64,000 nucleotides of DNA from Acanthosepion pharaonis (GCA_903632075.3 CAHIKZ030000060.1:1287501-1351500); one strand, 5' to 3'; shown: positions 31,360-42,572, counted from the first letter of the stretch. The notes: generated by a model from the sequence alone, not told the origin. Program-made: numbers and translations.

Positions 31360-31510
31360 TCACGGAAAAAGAGCTTGGAAAATATGACACTCACAGGACA
31401 GTTTTTGTAGTAGTCACTCAAAGAGGGAAAAGAACTTTGTAAATTTGACATTCACCAGACATGGAGGACAAGAGCGACATAGAAAAACAGCACATAGCCG
31501 AATAGGGCTG
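31360..31510 (+). mobile_element. RTE-like LINE fragments
   Basis: AGAGCTTGGAAAATATGACA and TTTGACATTCACCAGACATG resemble GGAAAAATTGACACTCACAT of the copy at 32330-32915. Two short overlapping pieces. Confidence 0.5.
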
Positions 31511-32095
31511 GCGCTTACGACCTCCGAACATTCTGACTAGGGGGGAGACCTGATTAGTACCCCCGGACAGTGCTTTGTGACCCTCGCTATCTTATCAGCA
31601 TTTGCTTTTTTCTACCTACATTTATATACATTAAAAAGTAAACTAAGCACAACTAAATTTTAAACGATGAAAAATTTTCGCGGATTTTGATGTCATTCTG
31701 AAGTCATTTTTTTTTTCGTCCAAATTCCTGAATTTGTTTTGCTCATGTTAAAGCCACAACAAGACACTATATAAAATTCACTATTTTTTCCCATAATATT
31801 GAAAGAGTTAAAATTATTTGATTTTTTAAAAAGAAAAATGTCAAGTTAATATTTAAGATCGAATGATCGATTAAGGCATACCTTTAATTTGTATTTAGAT
31901 ACATTGTATTTATTTTCAATTTTTCTAGTTGAATTGTTCACTTATATACATATGATCCTTTATTGTACATATTTAGGTTACAATAAAATTTCTATCTTAT
32001 ATGAATACTCCCTTATGAAACTTGAGACGTAGTAGTGTGGAGGGCTCCGTATGATTATTTCGGTGGAGGATACATCATAGATTTCAGTGGTCACG
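31511..32095. other. No recognised feature
   Basis: Starts with a GC-richer piece (CTTACGACCTCCGAACATTC) and continues AT-rich. Nothing supported. Confidence 0.5.
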
Positions 32096-32099
32096 AGAC

Positions 32100-32225
32100 C
32101 CTTACACCGTCCCTGATGCCGAATAAACAATTTTGGTATCAGCGATGTGAAAGGGATAGAGGGTTGTGGAGAGCCTTGATCGCCTACGTCCTGATAGGAC
32201 ACGGTACATAGAAAGAAAGATGTGA
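32100..32225 (+). mobile_element. RTE-like LINE 3' end
   Basis: GGTTGTGGAGAGCCTTGATC, then GTCCTGATAGGACACGGTAC and ATAGAAAGAAAG. The 3' end here carries a GAAA-type rather than GAA-type tail. Confidence 0.65.
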
Positions 32226-32329
32226 CTTCGAAGAAGAGTTAGTCTGACGTTAGCCTCAGAAAAATAAACTTCTTTCTGTTCAATTTCATATTGAGTTAAG
32301 AGGTGTTCCTCTTTATGTGTCTCCAAAAT

Positions 32330-32910
32330 CGAGCAAGTGCGACAGTTTAACTACCTGGGAATTGTTTTAACAGGGGACGGAAAGTCCAACAACGTAATCA
32401 GAAGGCACATTCGGATAGTGAAAGATGCCTTCCAAACACTAAGCAGAGTATTAAGAAACAGGAACATTTCGTTAGTAACAAAGAAAATAGTACTTAACTC
32501 TTATGCAGATCGGTCCTCCTATATGGTAGTGATCTAGACATTCACATCACAGTAGAATAAAAGGCTTGAAGCAACAGAAATGGTGTTCTACAGAAGGCTG
32601 CTGAGGATACCATGGACTGAACAAAGAGAAAATGGAAACAATAAGGAGACTTATACTTAACATCAGAAACAGAGAGTTGAAATTTTTAGAGCACATGATG
32701 AAGGAAAGTGGGTTCGGAAAAATTGACACTCACATGACATACTGAAGGCAAGAAGATCAAAGAATAACAGCGAACAACGCAGCTAACGGGCTTGTGTAAA
32801 TGGAAAGCAGAACAAGGATTGGGAGAGATGGCCGAAAGACAACATTTACTAAGAGCTACAGAGAACAGGAAATTGTGGAGAGCCAACATTCTTAATGGAC
32901 ACTGCATATA
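32330..32910 (+). mobile_element. RTE-like LINE 3' half, tail donor of AAG array
   Basis: Reads RQFNYLGIVLTGDGKSNNVI, RRHIRIVKDAFQTLSRVLRN and RNISLVTKK, then after frame shifts the FYRRLLRIPWTEQ-type region and the 3' end GGAAATTGTGGAGAGCC, GGACACTGCATATAG. Immediately after this the AAG array begins, so the array grew from the tail of this insertion. Confidence 0.82.
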
Positions 32911-33011
32911 GAAGAAGAAGAAGAAGAAGAAGAAGAAGAAGAAGAAGAAGAAGAGGAGGGGGAGGAGGAGGAGGAAGAAGAAGAAGAGGAGGAGAAGAAG
33001 AAGAGGAGGAG

Positions 33012-33042
<31 letters not shown>

Positions 33043-33253
33043 GGAGAAGAAGAGGAGGAGGAGGAGGAAGAAGAGGAAGAGGAGAAGAAGAAGAAGAAGA
33101 AGAGGGGGGGAAGAAGAAGAAGAAGAAGAAGAAGAAGAAGAGGAGGGGAAGAAGAAGAAGAAGAAGAAGAAGAAGAAGAAGAAGAGGAGGAGGAGAAGAA
33201 GAAGAAGAAGAGGAGGAGGGGAAGAGGAAGAAGAAGAAGAAGAAGAGGAGGAG

Positions 33254-33287
<34 letters not shown>

Positions 33288-33473
33288 GGGAGGAGAAGAA
33301 GAAGAGGAGGAGGAGGAGGAAGAGGAGAAGAAGAAGAAGAAGAAGAAGAAGAGGAGGGGGAAGAAGAAGAAGAAGAAGAAGAGGAGGAGGAGAAGAAGAA
33401 GAGGAGGAGGAGGAGGAGGAGGGGGAGGAAGAAGAAGAAGGAAGAAGAAGAAGAAGAAGAAGAAGAAGAAGAT
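32911..33473. repeat. 560-bp AAG/AGG all-purine array
   Basis: Only A and G on the + strand for about 560 bases, mainly AAG with blocks of AGG. Frames through it give poly-R, poly-E/K or poly-S/L strings and are not genes. It sits between two RTE-like LINE 3' ends. Long mirror-like purine tracts can form triplex DNA. Confidence 0.97.
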
Positions 33474-33590
33474 TGTGTAAATAGTTGGCTGAATAAGGAT
33501 TAGAAGAGCTAGCAAAAATTCAAAGTTTACAAAGAGCCACGGACAGGAAATTGTGGAGAGCCATGACAGCTCACGTCCTTTTTTTGGTAT
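33474..33590 (+). mobile_element. RTE-like LINE 3' end
   Basis: TGTGTAAATAGTTGGCTGAA and GGAAATTGTGGAGAGCCATG, then ACGTCCTTTTTTTGG. It lies downstream of the AAG array, as if the array expanded between two LINE copies or the second inserted after it. Confidence 0.7.
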
Positions 33591-34040
33591 ATGAATTAAT
33601 TTCCATATACTAATCTCTAGATTACTTTATATGAATAACATTTTGTGTTCGTCTTAATTTCCTTTGCGCACTGTAAAACGCGTCTGTGTGTCCATGCGCG
33701 CGCGAATTACAGGGGACCATGTAAAGGGTAACAATGCGAAATTGTTTTGCTGTCAGGAAGAATTTGATATTTCTTTGGATGTTGTCAGTTTAATGTCAGT
33801 TGTTATAAATTTACAGAGTCAATCGTTTCGGTTCCTCTTTCTTATGCTGTTTGTTCAGAGCTTTACAAAAATGACAAACCAATAACAAAACTTAATGTCC
33901 GCTGCCATCCCTATGATCTGTACAGCATTTGTATCTAATTCTATCCCTCTTTTCAAAAATATCAGGCTTCTTCAAGATGAAGACAATCATGTCTCCCCAC
34001 AGCTTCCTTCCTAGCATAACGTCTTTGGAAAAAATATTGG
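33591..34040. other. No recognised feature
   Basis: Contains a small hairpin (GTATATGAATTAATTTCCATATAC at its start) and otherwise mixed sequence. No gene supported. Confidence 0.5.
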
Positions 34041-34044
34041 AACG

Positions 34045-34125
34045 GTTTCCTTGGTTTGGAATTCAGAGTTTCTTTGCTTATAGGTTTGTTCCCACATAAG
34101 GCTAGAGAGCCCAGTCTATTTTGTT
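34045..34125 (-). mobile_element. SINE body fragment
   Basis: GGTTTGGAATTCAGAGTTTC and AAGGCTAGAGAGCCCAG match the body of the tRNA-headed SINE (minus strand), as at 37500-37560. Confidence 0.5.
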
Positions 34126-34454
34126 ATTTTTTTTTTATTAAAGTTCACCTAATACAAGGCCCAAGAGCCGCTCAAGGTAACAGGTGTTGATTAGGCGAAA
34201 ATGGGTAACATGTAAGGTAGAATCTTGTTGTTTTTGTTACTACCGTGGAGGTTAATTCTTTTTCCGCCTCTCGTAAATCAAAGCAAAGAAAAAAAAGCCA
34301 TTAAGTAAGGGCAAATAAATGTATGGTTTATTTACATCTATACAAAACTAGTAACATCTGTATGTTGCTGTTGTTAAGGGAACAGGGAGAGAGAATGGTG
34401 AAATTAAATATGAAATGGACATTGACGATGACTGTCGACGTCAGTGGCATTTCT

Positions 34455-34560
34455 CTCTCTCTGGGGGCGGGTTTTGTGTTGACATCAAACACTGATCTGT
34501 GTCCCGTCTCTCTCTCTCTCAGCGTGCCGGTGTTGACATCAAACACTGATCTGTGTCTCG

Positions 34561-34591
<31 letters not shown>

Positions 34592-34745
34592 GTGCCGGTG
34601 TTGACATCAAACACTGATCTGTGTCTCGTCTCTCTCTCTCTCTCTCTCTCAGCGTGCCGGTGTTGACATCAAACAGTGATCTGTGTCGCGTCTCACTCTC
34701 TTTCTCTCTCTCTTTCAGCGTGCCGCTGTTGACATCAAACACTGA
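34455..34745. repeat. 54-68 bp minisatellite with (CT)n
   Basis: Five units beginning GTTGACATCAAACACTGATC at about 34478, 34532, 34600, 34662 and 34728, each with a (CT)n run of different length and CAGCGTGCCGGT. Differences in unit length come from the CT run. Confidence 0.93.
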
Positions 34746-35163
34746 TCTGTTCCGGGTCTGTTTGAATTTGAGAATATATAGCCGTCAATCGGCTCGAAAT
34801 TAAAGTTTTCGTTTCTGATCAGGAGTGGTTTGGACTGGTCATAATATATTAATAATTTTGTTTTGGTTAATGCGGATGTATGCGTGAAGCCGATGCGTAG
34901 AAAACGTATTTACGCAGCCTGCTTTGGGGCGTCGAGCGGTCAACATCCGGTTTAGATGTACAAAGCACGATAAGAGTTACTGAGTGAGGCTGTTGTATGG
35001 ACGTAAGAGCAAGTAAGCGTATATCATGAGAATATGTAGAATAGATAATGGTTGAATCTAGACTTGATCTTGACTGCACTAGTGTAAACCGAACCTGTAT
35101 CTAACTATTTTACTCTAGTGTAAACCAAACCTATTTCTATGGTTTTACTGTAGTATAGTTATT

Positions 35164-35292
35164 TTCCAAGCGTAGCTTAGATGTGGCACAAGGCCGAAAG
35201 TATGGGGCATCTAGTGAGGATCGAACTCCCTTTTCAGTTGTAATTGATCTAGCGAGACAAGCTTGCTCACCATTACACCACGCCGAGGTGAC
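35164..35292 (-). mobile_element. Second SINE family, copy 1
   Basis: Minus strand head GGCGTGGTGTAATGGTGAGC and box B GAGTTCGATCCTCAC about 45 bases on, then GCCCCATACTTTCGGCCTTG and TGCCACATCTAAGCTACGC. Good A and B boxes of RNA polymerase III. The whole element is about 130 bp. Confidence 0.88.
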
Positions 35293-35299
35293 CTAGTGA

Positions 35300-35422
35300 T
35301 TTTCCAAGCGTAGCTCAGATGTGGCACAAGGCCGAAAGCATGGAGCACCTAGTGAGGATCGAACTCACTTTTTTTTCACTGATCTAGCGAGACAAGCCTG
35401 CTAACCATTACACCACGCGAAT
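35300..35422 (-). mobile_element. Second SINE family, copy 2
   Basis: Same layout as copy 1 with GTGGTGTAATGGTTAGC and GAGTTCGATCCTCAC. The two copies are head-to-tail and share the junction GATTTTCCAAGCGTAGC, so they probably arose by tandem duplication. Confidence 0.88.
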
Positions 35423-35732
35423 ATATTTCTATTTGACTCTATAACTAACTTTTTTTTTTAATTTATTGCATATGAAACTTATATCTACATTATTTTTTAA
35501 TCTAATGTAAATGGACCTTGCCTACCATTTTGAGGCTCACGTAAACAAAAGCCATGTCCACTTGTATTTTTTCATCTAGTGTAAATTGGACTTTCTTTCT
35601 TTTTGACTCTCGTGTAAACCCGGCCCATATCTACATTTTTTTTTTTTTTTTACTTTAGTATCAGCCGGAGCTATGTCTACCATTTTGCCTCCCTGGACGA
35701 TAGGCGGAGCTATCTATTCCTCTGTGTGTATG

Positions 35733-35805
35733 TGTGTGTGTGTGCGCCTGCATGCGTGTGTGTGCGTGCGTGTGTGTGTTCGCGCGCTCGTGTGTGTGTG
35801 TGTAA
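35733..35805. repeat. (TG)n/(GCG) microsatellite
   Basis: TGTGTGTATGTGTGTGTGTG and mixed GTGCGC units. Confidence 0.9.
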
Positions 35806-35864
35806 ACAAAAATTTTATCGAATGCTTACATTCAGTAATCATGTTTTCCAGTTGCATTCCAAGT

Positions 35865-35945
35865 GCAATTAGCAGTCACATAGCAATTAGCAGTCACATA
35901 ACAGTTAGCAGTCACATCATAGCAGTTAGCAGTCACATAGCAATT
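35865..35945. repeat. 18-bp tandem repeat
   Basis: Four copies of GCAATTAGCAGTCACATA and close variants, one with a three-base insertion. Confidence 0.93.
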
Positions 35946-37012
35946 GCCTGGATTCTCGCATGGTGAACGAACGCATCAGTATTCCATCGACACATTACCG
36001 TTGAGTTGTTTTTTGTTTTTTTTAATGAGAGTAGAACATTCATCTAATGTTCTAGAATGACCTGCACCTGAAATGTATTTAATTGAGAAAGGTTTGTCCA
36101 ACTCCCCCCCCCATTTGCTTTCTGGAGCAAAGGCTGCCACGAGATAAACGACGTGCAAGCATGCAGGTTATATTTCATAGAAATTAGCAGTTTCATAACA
36201 GTCCTACTGAAGATTGCATTTAAAAGCCTTAGGAAACTTTTCGGAAAATGATTTCCGTCTGAATTTCTAGATACAAACATTGGTCAGCAGATAAACCCTT
36301 GTTTAACAACGAAGAACATTCATTTTTGTCGATTCAAAAGATTCGTATAGGTACTTTCATGAGAACACTAAAAAAGAGCATAGCATGATGAAAAAGACAC
36401 CAAACTTGACGAAAACAAAATTTTATCATCTAAATGTTTATGTTATTATTAAGAGGAAAGATCAAAGTATTTTGGGGGTATTTTTTTTTACATTTTTAAT
36501 CGTTCCTAGCACGTCCGAAAATTTCGTTAAAAATCTTGTTTTTTTTTTGAGTCAGCAAAATTGACAGATAATCAATCATGTCAACCATTTTTTTCATTTT
36601 ATAAAAAAAATGAAAAATCGCAGTTTGAAATTCTTTTAAAAATCAATTATAATTTTTTCAAAACTTATTTTAAAAAAATCAGAAATTATAATGTTTATTT
36701 AAAATATTTTGAAACCAGCATTATTTAGTTTCTGCGCCGAAAAGGTGTAGTTTGAAAATTAAACAAAGCAGGTCATAACAGTTCCTGTCACTTGACAGGT
36801 GATGAATGACTTATTGACGGATTATGTGAGGATAATTTGTTCTACGGAAGGACAGAAGTGAAACTATTTAGATTTAAGTGAACAAATTATTTACCTCATT
36901 ATTTTTAATCATTTCAGCGCTCTATTTTTTGTACTTAGATTTCACCTTTATGTTTACGATGCTTTATAGAAAATATAAAAAAATTAAAATAAGACTGTTG
37001 AGAGTGAGATTA
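35946..37012. other. AT-rich stretch, nothing recognised
   Basis: Contains A/T homopolymer runs and no supported gene or repeat. Confidence 0.5.
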
Positions 37013-37107
37013 AATTTCATAAGAAAGGTATCTAATTAATTTATAGGTACCTTTCTTATGAAATTTTATCAGAAGTGTACATAAAATATTATAATTTTAT
37101 GTACGTT
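37013..37107. repeat. Two adjacent perfect hairpins
   Basis: AAATTTCATAAGAAAGGTA pairs with TACCTTTCTTATGAAATTT around a 19-base loop (37015-37068); then GTACATAAAAT pairs with ATTTTATGTAC (37077-37105). Two short MITE-like foldbacks or one compound structure. Confidence 0.75.
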
Positions 37108-37439
37108 TATATTTATTAACCTCCCCCATCACCACCATAACTAATTTTATGAAAACTCTAGAAATTCAATGGAATACAGTTTAGTGATTACAATAGTTAC
37201 AATGCTTTGAGGAATGCAAATCATGTTTTTTTTTTATTTGACCCCCCCACCCCCACCTGAAAATCAGCTCTGAATTGTAACATACAAAACTCAATGAAAC
37301 AAAGATATTATTTAATTTCAAATGCTTTTATTTGCTTTTAGTTGTTTTCATGAATATGGACTATTTTCTAAAAGCAAAAAATTTTTTCGATGAAAAATGT
37401 ATTTTTAACAAAATTATTTGTTATTTAGGGTCCGAGGGC

Positions 37440-37855
37440 ACCATATGTACTGCAGCCATAGCAGAAGTGGGTAAGATACCCTGACGGAACCCATCCCTCT
37501 CCGGGTTGGTTTGAATTCAGAGTTTTCCATCTCCTAAACTGGCTGCCAACGAAGGCTATAATACCCAATCTGAAAATTATTTAAAGCCAGAAAATATCTT
37601 TAGTTTATAAGACATTTTAAAGATAATAATTAATATAATAATTTTAGATAATAATTAATATTATAATAAAAATATTAATTTAGTTTACTGATACAAGTCT
37701 TACTAATTTAGTCATAGTTGTAGGGAGAAGAATTGGATTTATCCAAGAGGATTAGCACATAAGTGAAGGTAATGAACTCGACTGGAATTCGAACTCGGCC
37801 CTCCACTAACCATTATTCCCCTGTGCCTCATGGTACCATTCAGCTAAATTGTATA
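37440..37855 (-). mobile_element. tRNA-headed SINE, minus strand
   Basis: Minus strand: head TGAGGCACAGGGGAATAATGG, box B GAGTTCGAATTCCAG, CTTCACTTATGTGCTAATCC, and further on AGCCTTCGTTGGCAGCCAG and CTCTGAATTCAAACC. Includes an AT-rich insertion near 37600-37690. Confidence 0.68.
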
Positions 37856-38129
37856 TTTGATTAATTCACAACTTTCTAGTATTTCGGCAAATATATCTTA
37901 TATAAATATCTTATATAAATTCATAGCATCATTATTCAATTCTCTGTCTTTCTATAACCTTAAACATGCTTTTAGCTAAATCCTATCTGTTCCCATAAGG
38001 AAAAAAATCCTGGTTTTCATTAATTCCCCTAATCTATCACATCAAACGCAGTTGCTAACATAGAACCATTGTAAATTCCATGAACCTTTAGTTGGCTGCA
38101 TTGTATGTACGTTGCTAGAGTTTTTTTTT

Positions 38130-38590
38130 TTTAACTTTTTACTCCAAGCTAGGAGGGAGTGCCACTAGAACGAAAGGGGTTACAGAAAGTGGGAACAAGA
38201 GTAAAGAGGCATGAGAGAGGAAAGGGTGAAGAAAAGGACAGGGAATAATAGATCAAGGCATCTGGAGATGTCGATTGACATTGCATTTGAATAGTTGGAG
38301 ATTATAGGGAAGCAAGTATGAGGAGGGGAGTTCCACAGACAGGAATTGCGAGACATGAAGCTATTAGAGTAGAAGAGACGGCTGCATTTAACCGTTTCGA
38401 CAGTGAAAGGGTGGGACCGAAATGCCAACCTAGTGACACATTTAAATTCATGCATTTTGGGAACTAGGGAAAATAGCTCGTCGGAGCAGTTACAGTGAAA
38501 GTATTTGTAGAAAAGACAGAGGGAGGCAACAGTACGTCTATGAGAGAGCGACTGTAAACGAGATGCCAGATCAGGGCCAACCGCATTGCA
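38130..38590 (-). mobile_element. WNSLP-type LINE 3' fragment, minus strand
   Basis: Minus strand frame: FKCVTRLAFRSHPFTVETVK, SNSFMSRNSCLWNSPPHTCFP, with the C-terminal W-N-S-x-P signature, followed by the 3' end CCTTTCGTTCTAGTGGCAC. Upstream part (38706-38464) has VSTNTFTVTAPTSYFP from the Y-K-Y-x-H-x-N-C region. 5'-truncated. Confidence 0.78.
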
Positions 38591-38594
38591 TATC

Positions 38595-38755
38595 CGTACG
38601 GTTTTGAATTCATATTTGTCATTCTCCTAGACTGGTTACAAAACAAAGCTAAAGAACCAGAGTGTGTGTTACTATTTAATACATATTTAATCCACTGCTC
38701 CAGCATGATATTGAACTCACTTTATCCACTAGACCACGTGTCCTCAAGGTTTGGG
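38595..38755 (-). mobile_element. SINE fragment, minus strand
   Basis: GGTTTTGAATTCATATTTGTC, CTCCTAGACTGGTTAC on the + strand are SINE body reversed; GTGGTCTAGTGGATAAAGTG and GAGTTCAATATCATG on the minus strand give the head. Confidence 0.6.
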
Positions 38756-39000
38756 TAGATTCAATGATTAGACCCAAAGAGTTGTGAGTTCAATACCAGG
38801 CTACAGCAGTGGTGAACCAAAACTTTTTTAGAGTTGAATTAAAAGGAAATAACTGAGATATCTGGAAGAGGCATGGCATGTAGAACTAGAACAATCTTAT
38901 ATCTAGAATATGGCAATGAAGATGAGGATAACAGTACAAATAATGTAAATAGCAAAATTAATCATAATACCTCATCTCAGAGATATAGACAGATAGGGAA
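38740..39000 (+). mobile_element. Hammerhead-family SINE, ribozyme lost
   Basis: Head GGTTTGGGTAGATTCAATG and GAGTTCAATACCAGGC, body TGGAAGAGGCATGGCATGTA and tail ATGGCAATGAAGATGAGGAT, CCTCATCTCAGAGATATAG. The part holding the hammerhead in other copies is deleted between about 38905 and 38915. Confidence 0.7.
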
Positions 39001-39239
39001 AGTTATACATAGCCAACACGTTTTGTCTTCTGAAGCAATGTAGGCTTTATTATATTGCACATGTTTATATACAGAGGTGAGGATGCCATTGGTCTATCAA
39101 GGCTTATAAAATTGATAAAAATCCTCAGGTGATGAAATGCGTTGATTTAGTATAGTTTTTCCTCTTGTCTCTTTTTATTCAATTTGTTTTCCTTTACAGA
39201 TACACAGTATCTGAGAATATTTAAATACATACATATATG

Positions 39240-39243
39240 CATA

Positions 39244-39310
<67 letters not shown>
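39240..39310. repeat. (TA)n microsatellite
   Basis: About 33 TA units after TATGCATATGCA. Confidence 0.96.
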
Positions 39311-39313
<3 letters not shown>

Positions 39314-39467
39314 TAGTTCACATACACACTCACTAAAATTTTGTTTGTTATACGGAGTTATATTTTTTGATTTCTTTTTTTGAATTTGTAGGTCTGATGA
39401 ATTGGATCGTGATTACGATTCCAATGTAATAAATTATAACCATGGAATATCATATATTAGCGTTTGA

Positions 39468-39780
<313 letters not shown>

Positions 39781-40004
39781 ATGTGCAAACTGGTAGATAC
39801 ATACTGCTTTTTGCTTGGGGTGAAATGAAAAAAACAAGGCTGGGGAATTTTATGAAAAAAAAAAAAATTAATGATACCGAAATGTAATTCTACTGATAAA
39901 TCTGAAGAATACTATGGATGGAGCATGTTATAGATGAGGAAGTTTAAAGAAGAATAGAACCACAAAAATCTATCACAGAAAATCACAGAGAGGCAGACAG
40001 TAAG

Positions 40005-40029
40005 AGAGAGAAAGAGAGACAGACTGTGT

Positions 40030-40060
<31 letters not shown>

Positions 40061-40125
40061 GGGGAGAGAGGGAGAGAGAGAAGGGGAGAGAGGGAGAGAG
40101 AAGGTGAGGGAGAGGGAGATGGAGT
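40005..40125. repeat. (GA)n-rich tract
   Basis: GA repeats with GGGAGAGAGA variants. Confidence 0.92.
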
Positions 40126-40532
40126 GGGGGACGGAGCTAAACTTTCAAAACATTTTTCAGTTATTTTGTGTTCATGGACCCAAATTTAGTCGGAAAAGAA
40201 AAATGAAAGAAATAGGAGAAAATGAAAAAAATAAACAAAGTAAAATCTGGAAACATGGCTACAAAGTTGACATGTCAATATGGCTAACTTAGAATAACTC
40301 TCTTTAATCTTTTGAAATAAAACAATTTCATTGCTTGAAGTGGTTTCCAAACATTTTTTTGTCTGAGACGTATTTTCGGAATTCAAATTTTCTTGTGGCT
40401 CACCAAATTTTATCTGAGAAAAAATACATTTAAAAAAAAGAAAAAAACAAGTGAGGGTTAAAGGGAGATAACCGCGGAATACGGACGGAATGAAGATGTT
40501 TTTCTATTATGTAAGTTCATTTAGAAAAATAT

Positions 40533-40617
40533 ATTACTGCCTCTGTCCCATAATAGTTGTTTCATTTAAATACACATTTCATATACTAAATGTATCAACT
40601 ATTATGGGACAGAGGTA
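40533..40617. mobile_element. 85-bp Stowaway-like MITE, copy 1
   Basis: Starts TACTGCCTCTGTCCCATAAT and ends in its reverse ATTATGGGACAGAGGTA, so it is a short inverted-repeat element with TA at both ends. The terminal pattern CTCTGTCCCA-TAATAGTTG resembles Tc1/mariner-derived Stowaway elements. Confidence 0.8.
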
Positions 40618-40696
40618 GGATCTTTCTTTTTGACTCATCTTCATATTTTTCAGGCCTAATTATCTCCATTTTGTAGATTTCATTTAGAAAAATATA

Positions 40697-40780
40697 TTAC
40701 TGCCTCTGTCCCATAATAGTTGCTTCATTTGAATACACATTTCATATATAAAATGTATCAACTATTATGGGACGGATGTA
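40697..40780. mobile_element. 84-bp Stowaway-like MITE, copy 2
   Basis: Nearly the same as copy 1. The flank TTTCATTTAGAAAAATATAT is also shared, so this is a duplication of the locus and not a second insertion. Confidence 0.8.
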
Positions 40781-41150
40781 GCAATGTTTTATCTTACTTG
40801 TGATCTATTTTCTTTTTCTTTTTCTTTCTCTTCTTAAAACTTTTCTTCCTTATTTTCCTCTTTGTCTTTGACTTTCTTTCTTTGACTTTCTTTGTTTTTC
40901 TCTCTTTATCTTCTTTTTCTTCTGACCCTTTCCTATTTTCTTGTGTATTTTCAAGTACATTCCATTTTTCTTTATTGCTTGACTTTTATAAATTTTATTT
41001 GTATTTCTTTTATCTTATTTCCAATTTTTTAAATTTTTTATTAATTTTGTTCATCCTTTTCTTTTCCTTTACTTTGTTTTCTATTTTACTCAACGGCCAT
41101 TCATATTTTTCTGGACTCTCTTTTCTATTCCTCTCTTACATTCTTTCTTT

Positions 41151-41635
41151 TATGAAATGGACAAAGTCCGACAATTATTTTTAGATATCTTTATGTTTAT
41201 ACGTTCTTTTTATAGATAAAAATATTTAAGTAAATGTTCTGTTTATAATAAACAGTCTTAAACAACATTTACCGACCTGAATGTCCGAGAAATTTTCATA
41301 GAAAATATTCTTAAAATAATTGTCGGACTTTGTCCATTTCATAATGTGTGACGTCATTTATTTACATTTGGATACACCATGAGCTGATATAGAATATACG
41401 TGAGAAGATCATGGAAGATTGTAGTTTAAAAGCAGTAAAATAGACCTTGCCAACTGAACGACCCTCTGTGTCCTAATCGGTTAAGGCACGTCAGGTTATA
41501 TGACGGTTCGATACAGGTTCGATTCCTGTCGGAGGACAAATATTTTCTATGAAAATTTCTCGGATATTCAGGCCAGTAAATGTTGTTTATTATAAACAGA
41601 GCATTTACTTAAATATTTGTCTCTCTAAAAAAAAT
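41151..41635. mobile_element. Foldback element carrying a tRNA-like fold
   Basis: 41151-41343 is a palindromic unit with ends TATGAAATGGACAAAGTCCG and its reverse. It continues TGTGTGACGTCATTTATTTA, a spacer, the tRNA-like fold at 41469-41538, and then TTTCTCGGATATTCAGGCCA and TTATAAACAGAGCATTTACT, inverted copies of the inside of the palindromic unit. Related copies are at 47935-48350 and 48738-49237. Non-coding. Confidence 0.75.
41469..41538 (+). tRNA. tRNA-like fold inside mobile element
   Basis: TGTCCT pairs with AGGACA (acceptor), CGTCA with TGACG around a seven-base loop (anticodon arm), and ACAGG-TTCGATT-CCTGT forms a perfect T arm containing box B GGTTCGATTCC (41516-41526). The D arm (CGGTTAAGGC) is weak, and the anticodon loop lacks the usual U33. 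So it is tRNA-derived, but probably not a working tRNA. Copies in the related elements lack the T arm or carry changes. Confidence 0.45.
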
Positions 41636-42250
41636 GTATAAACATAAAAATTCTTTCTTTTATTTATACTTTCTTCTCAGGCTTTCTTCCCAGTTCTTTT
41701 ATTTTTTTCTATTCCTCACCATTATTTTTTTTATCTTTCTTCTTTCTTTGTACATTTCTTTTTTCTTTCTACCTTTCCTTTTTTTCTATCTATTTTTATT
41801 ATTAATTTTTATCTGTTTCTTTCTTTCTACCCATTTCTTTCTTTTGCTACCTTTCTTTCTTTACTTTTTAATGCTTATTTTTTAAAAAATTTCTTTCTTT
41901 CTCTCTGTATATAACTATTATTTATCTTCTTTCATTCTGTTTTCTTTATTTATTTATTCAACTACTATTTTATCAACTTTCTTTCTGCATGTAACCATTA
42001 TTTATTTTCTTTCTTTCTTTCTTTCTACATATTACTATTATTTTATCGTCTTTTTTCTTTCTTTCTACATTCAACTATTATCTCTTCTTTCTTTATTTCT
42101 GTCTACATTTAACTATTATTTTATCTTCTTTCTTTCTTCATTTGACCATGATGTTATCTTATTTTCTTTCTTTCTTTCTTAATTTTTTCTTTCTTTCTTT
42201 GTACATTTAACTATTGTTTTATCTTCTTTCTTCATTTGACAATTATTTTA

Positions 42251-42293
<43 letters not shown>

Positions 42294-42528
42294 TGTACAT
42301 TAACTATTATTTTATCTTCTTTCTTTAATCATTTGACCATTATTTTATCTTATTTTTTTCTTTCTTTCTTTCTTTGTACATTAACTATTATTTTATCTTC
42401 TTTCTTTCATTCTTTCTTTCTTTCTTTGTTCATTTGACCTTTAGTTTATTTTCTTTTTGCTTTTTTCCTTTCTTTCTTTGTACATTTAACTATTATATTA
42501 TCTTTCTTTCTTCATTTGACCATTATTT

Positions 42529-42572
<44 letters not shown>

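Larger units (their letters stand above)
35083..35690. repeat. Degenerate ~50-bp tandem repeat split by SINEs
   Basis: Units of the form ACTCTAGTGTAAACC, then CCTATTTCTAC and a T run recur at about 35083, 35112, 35425, 35505, 35575 and 35610. The two SINE copies at 35164-35420 lie inside this repeat. Confidence 0.7.

Noticed and set aside
32895..33515. 200-codon open frames on both strands (poly-R/E/K, poly-S/L)
   Set aside because: Pure AAG/AGG array; all frames are open by composition.
34323..34604. 93-codon frame with SLSLSL repeats
   Set aside because: Explained by the (CT)n-containing minisatellite.
41469..41538. Functional host tRNA
   Set aside because: Fold is good, but U33 is missing, the D arm is weak and the segment is part of a repeated element; kept only as a tRNA-like feature.
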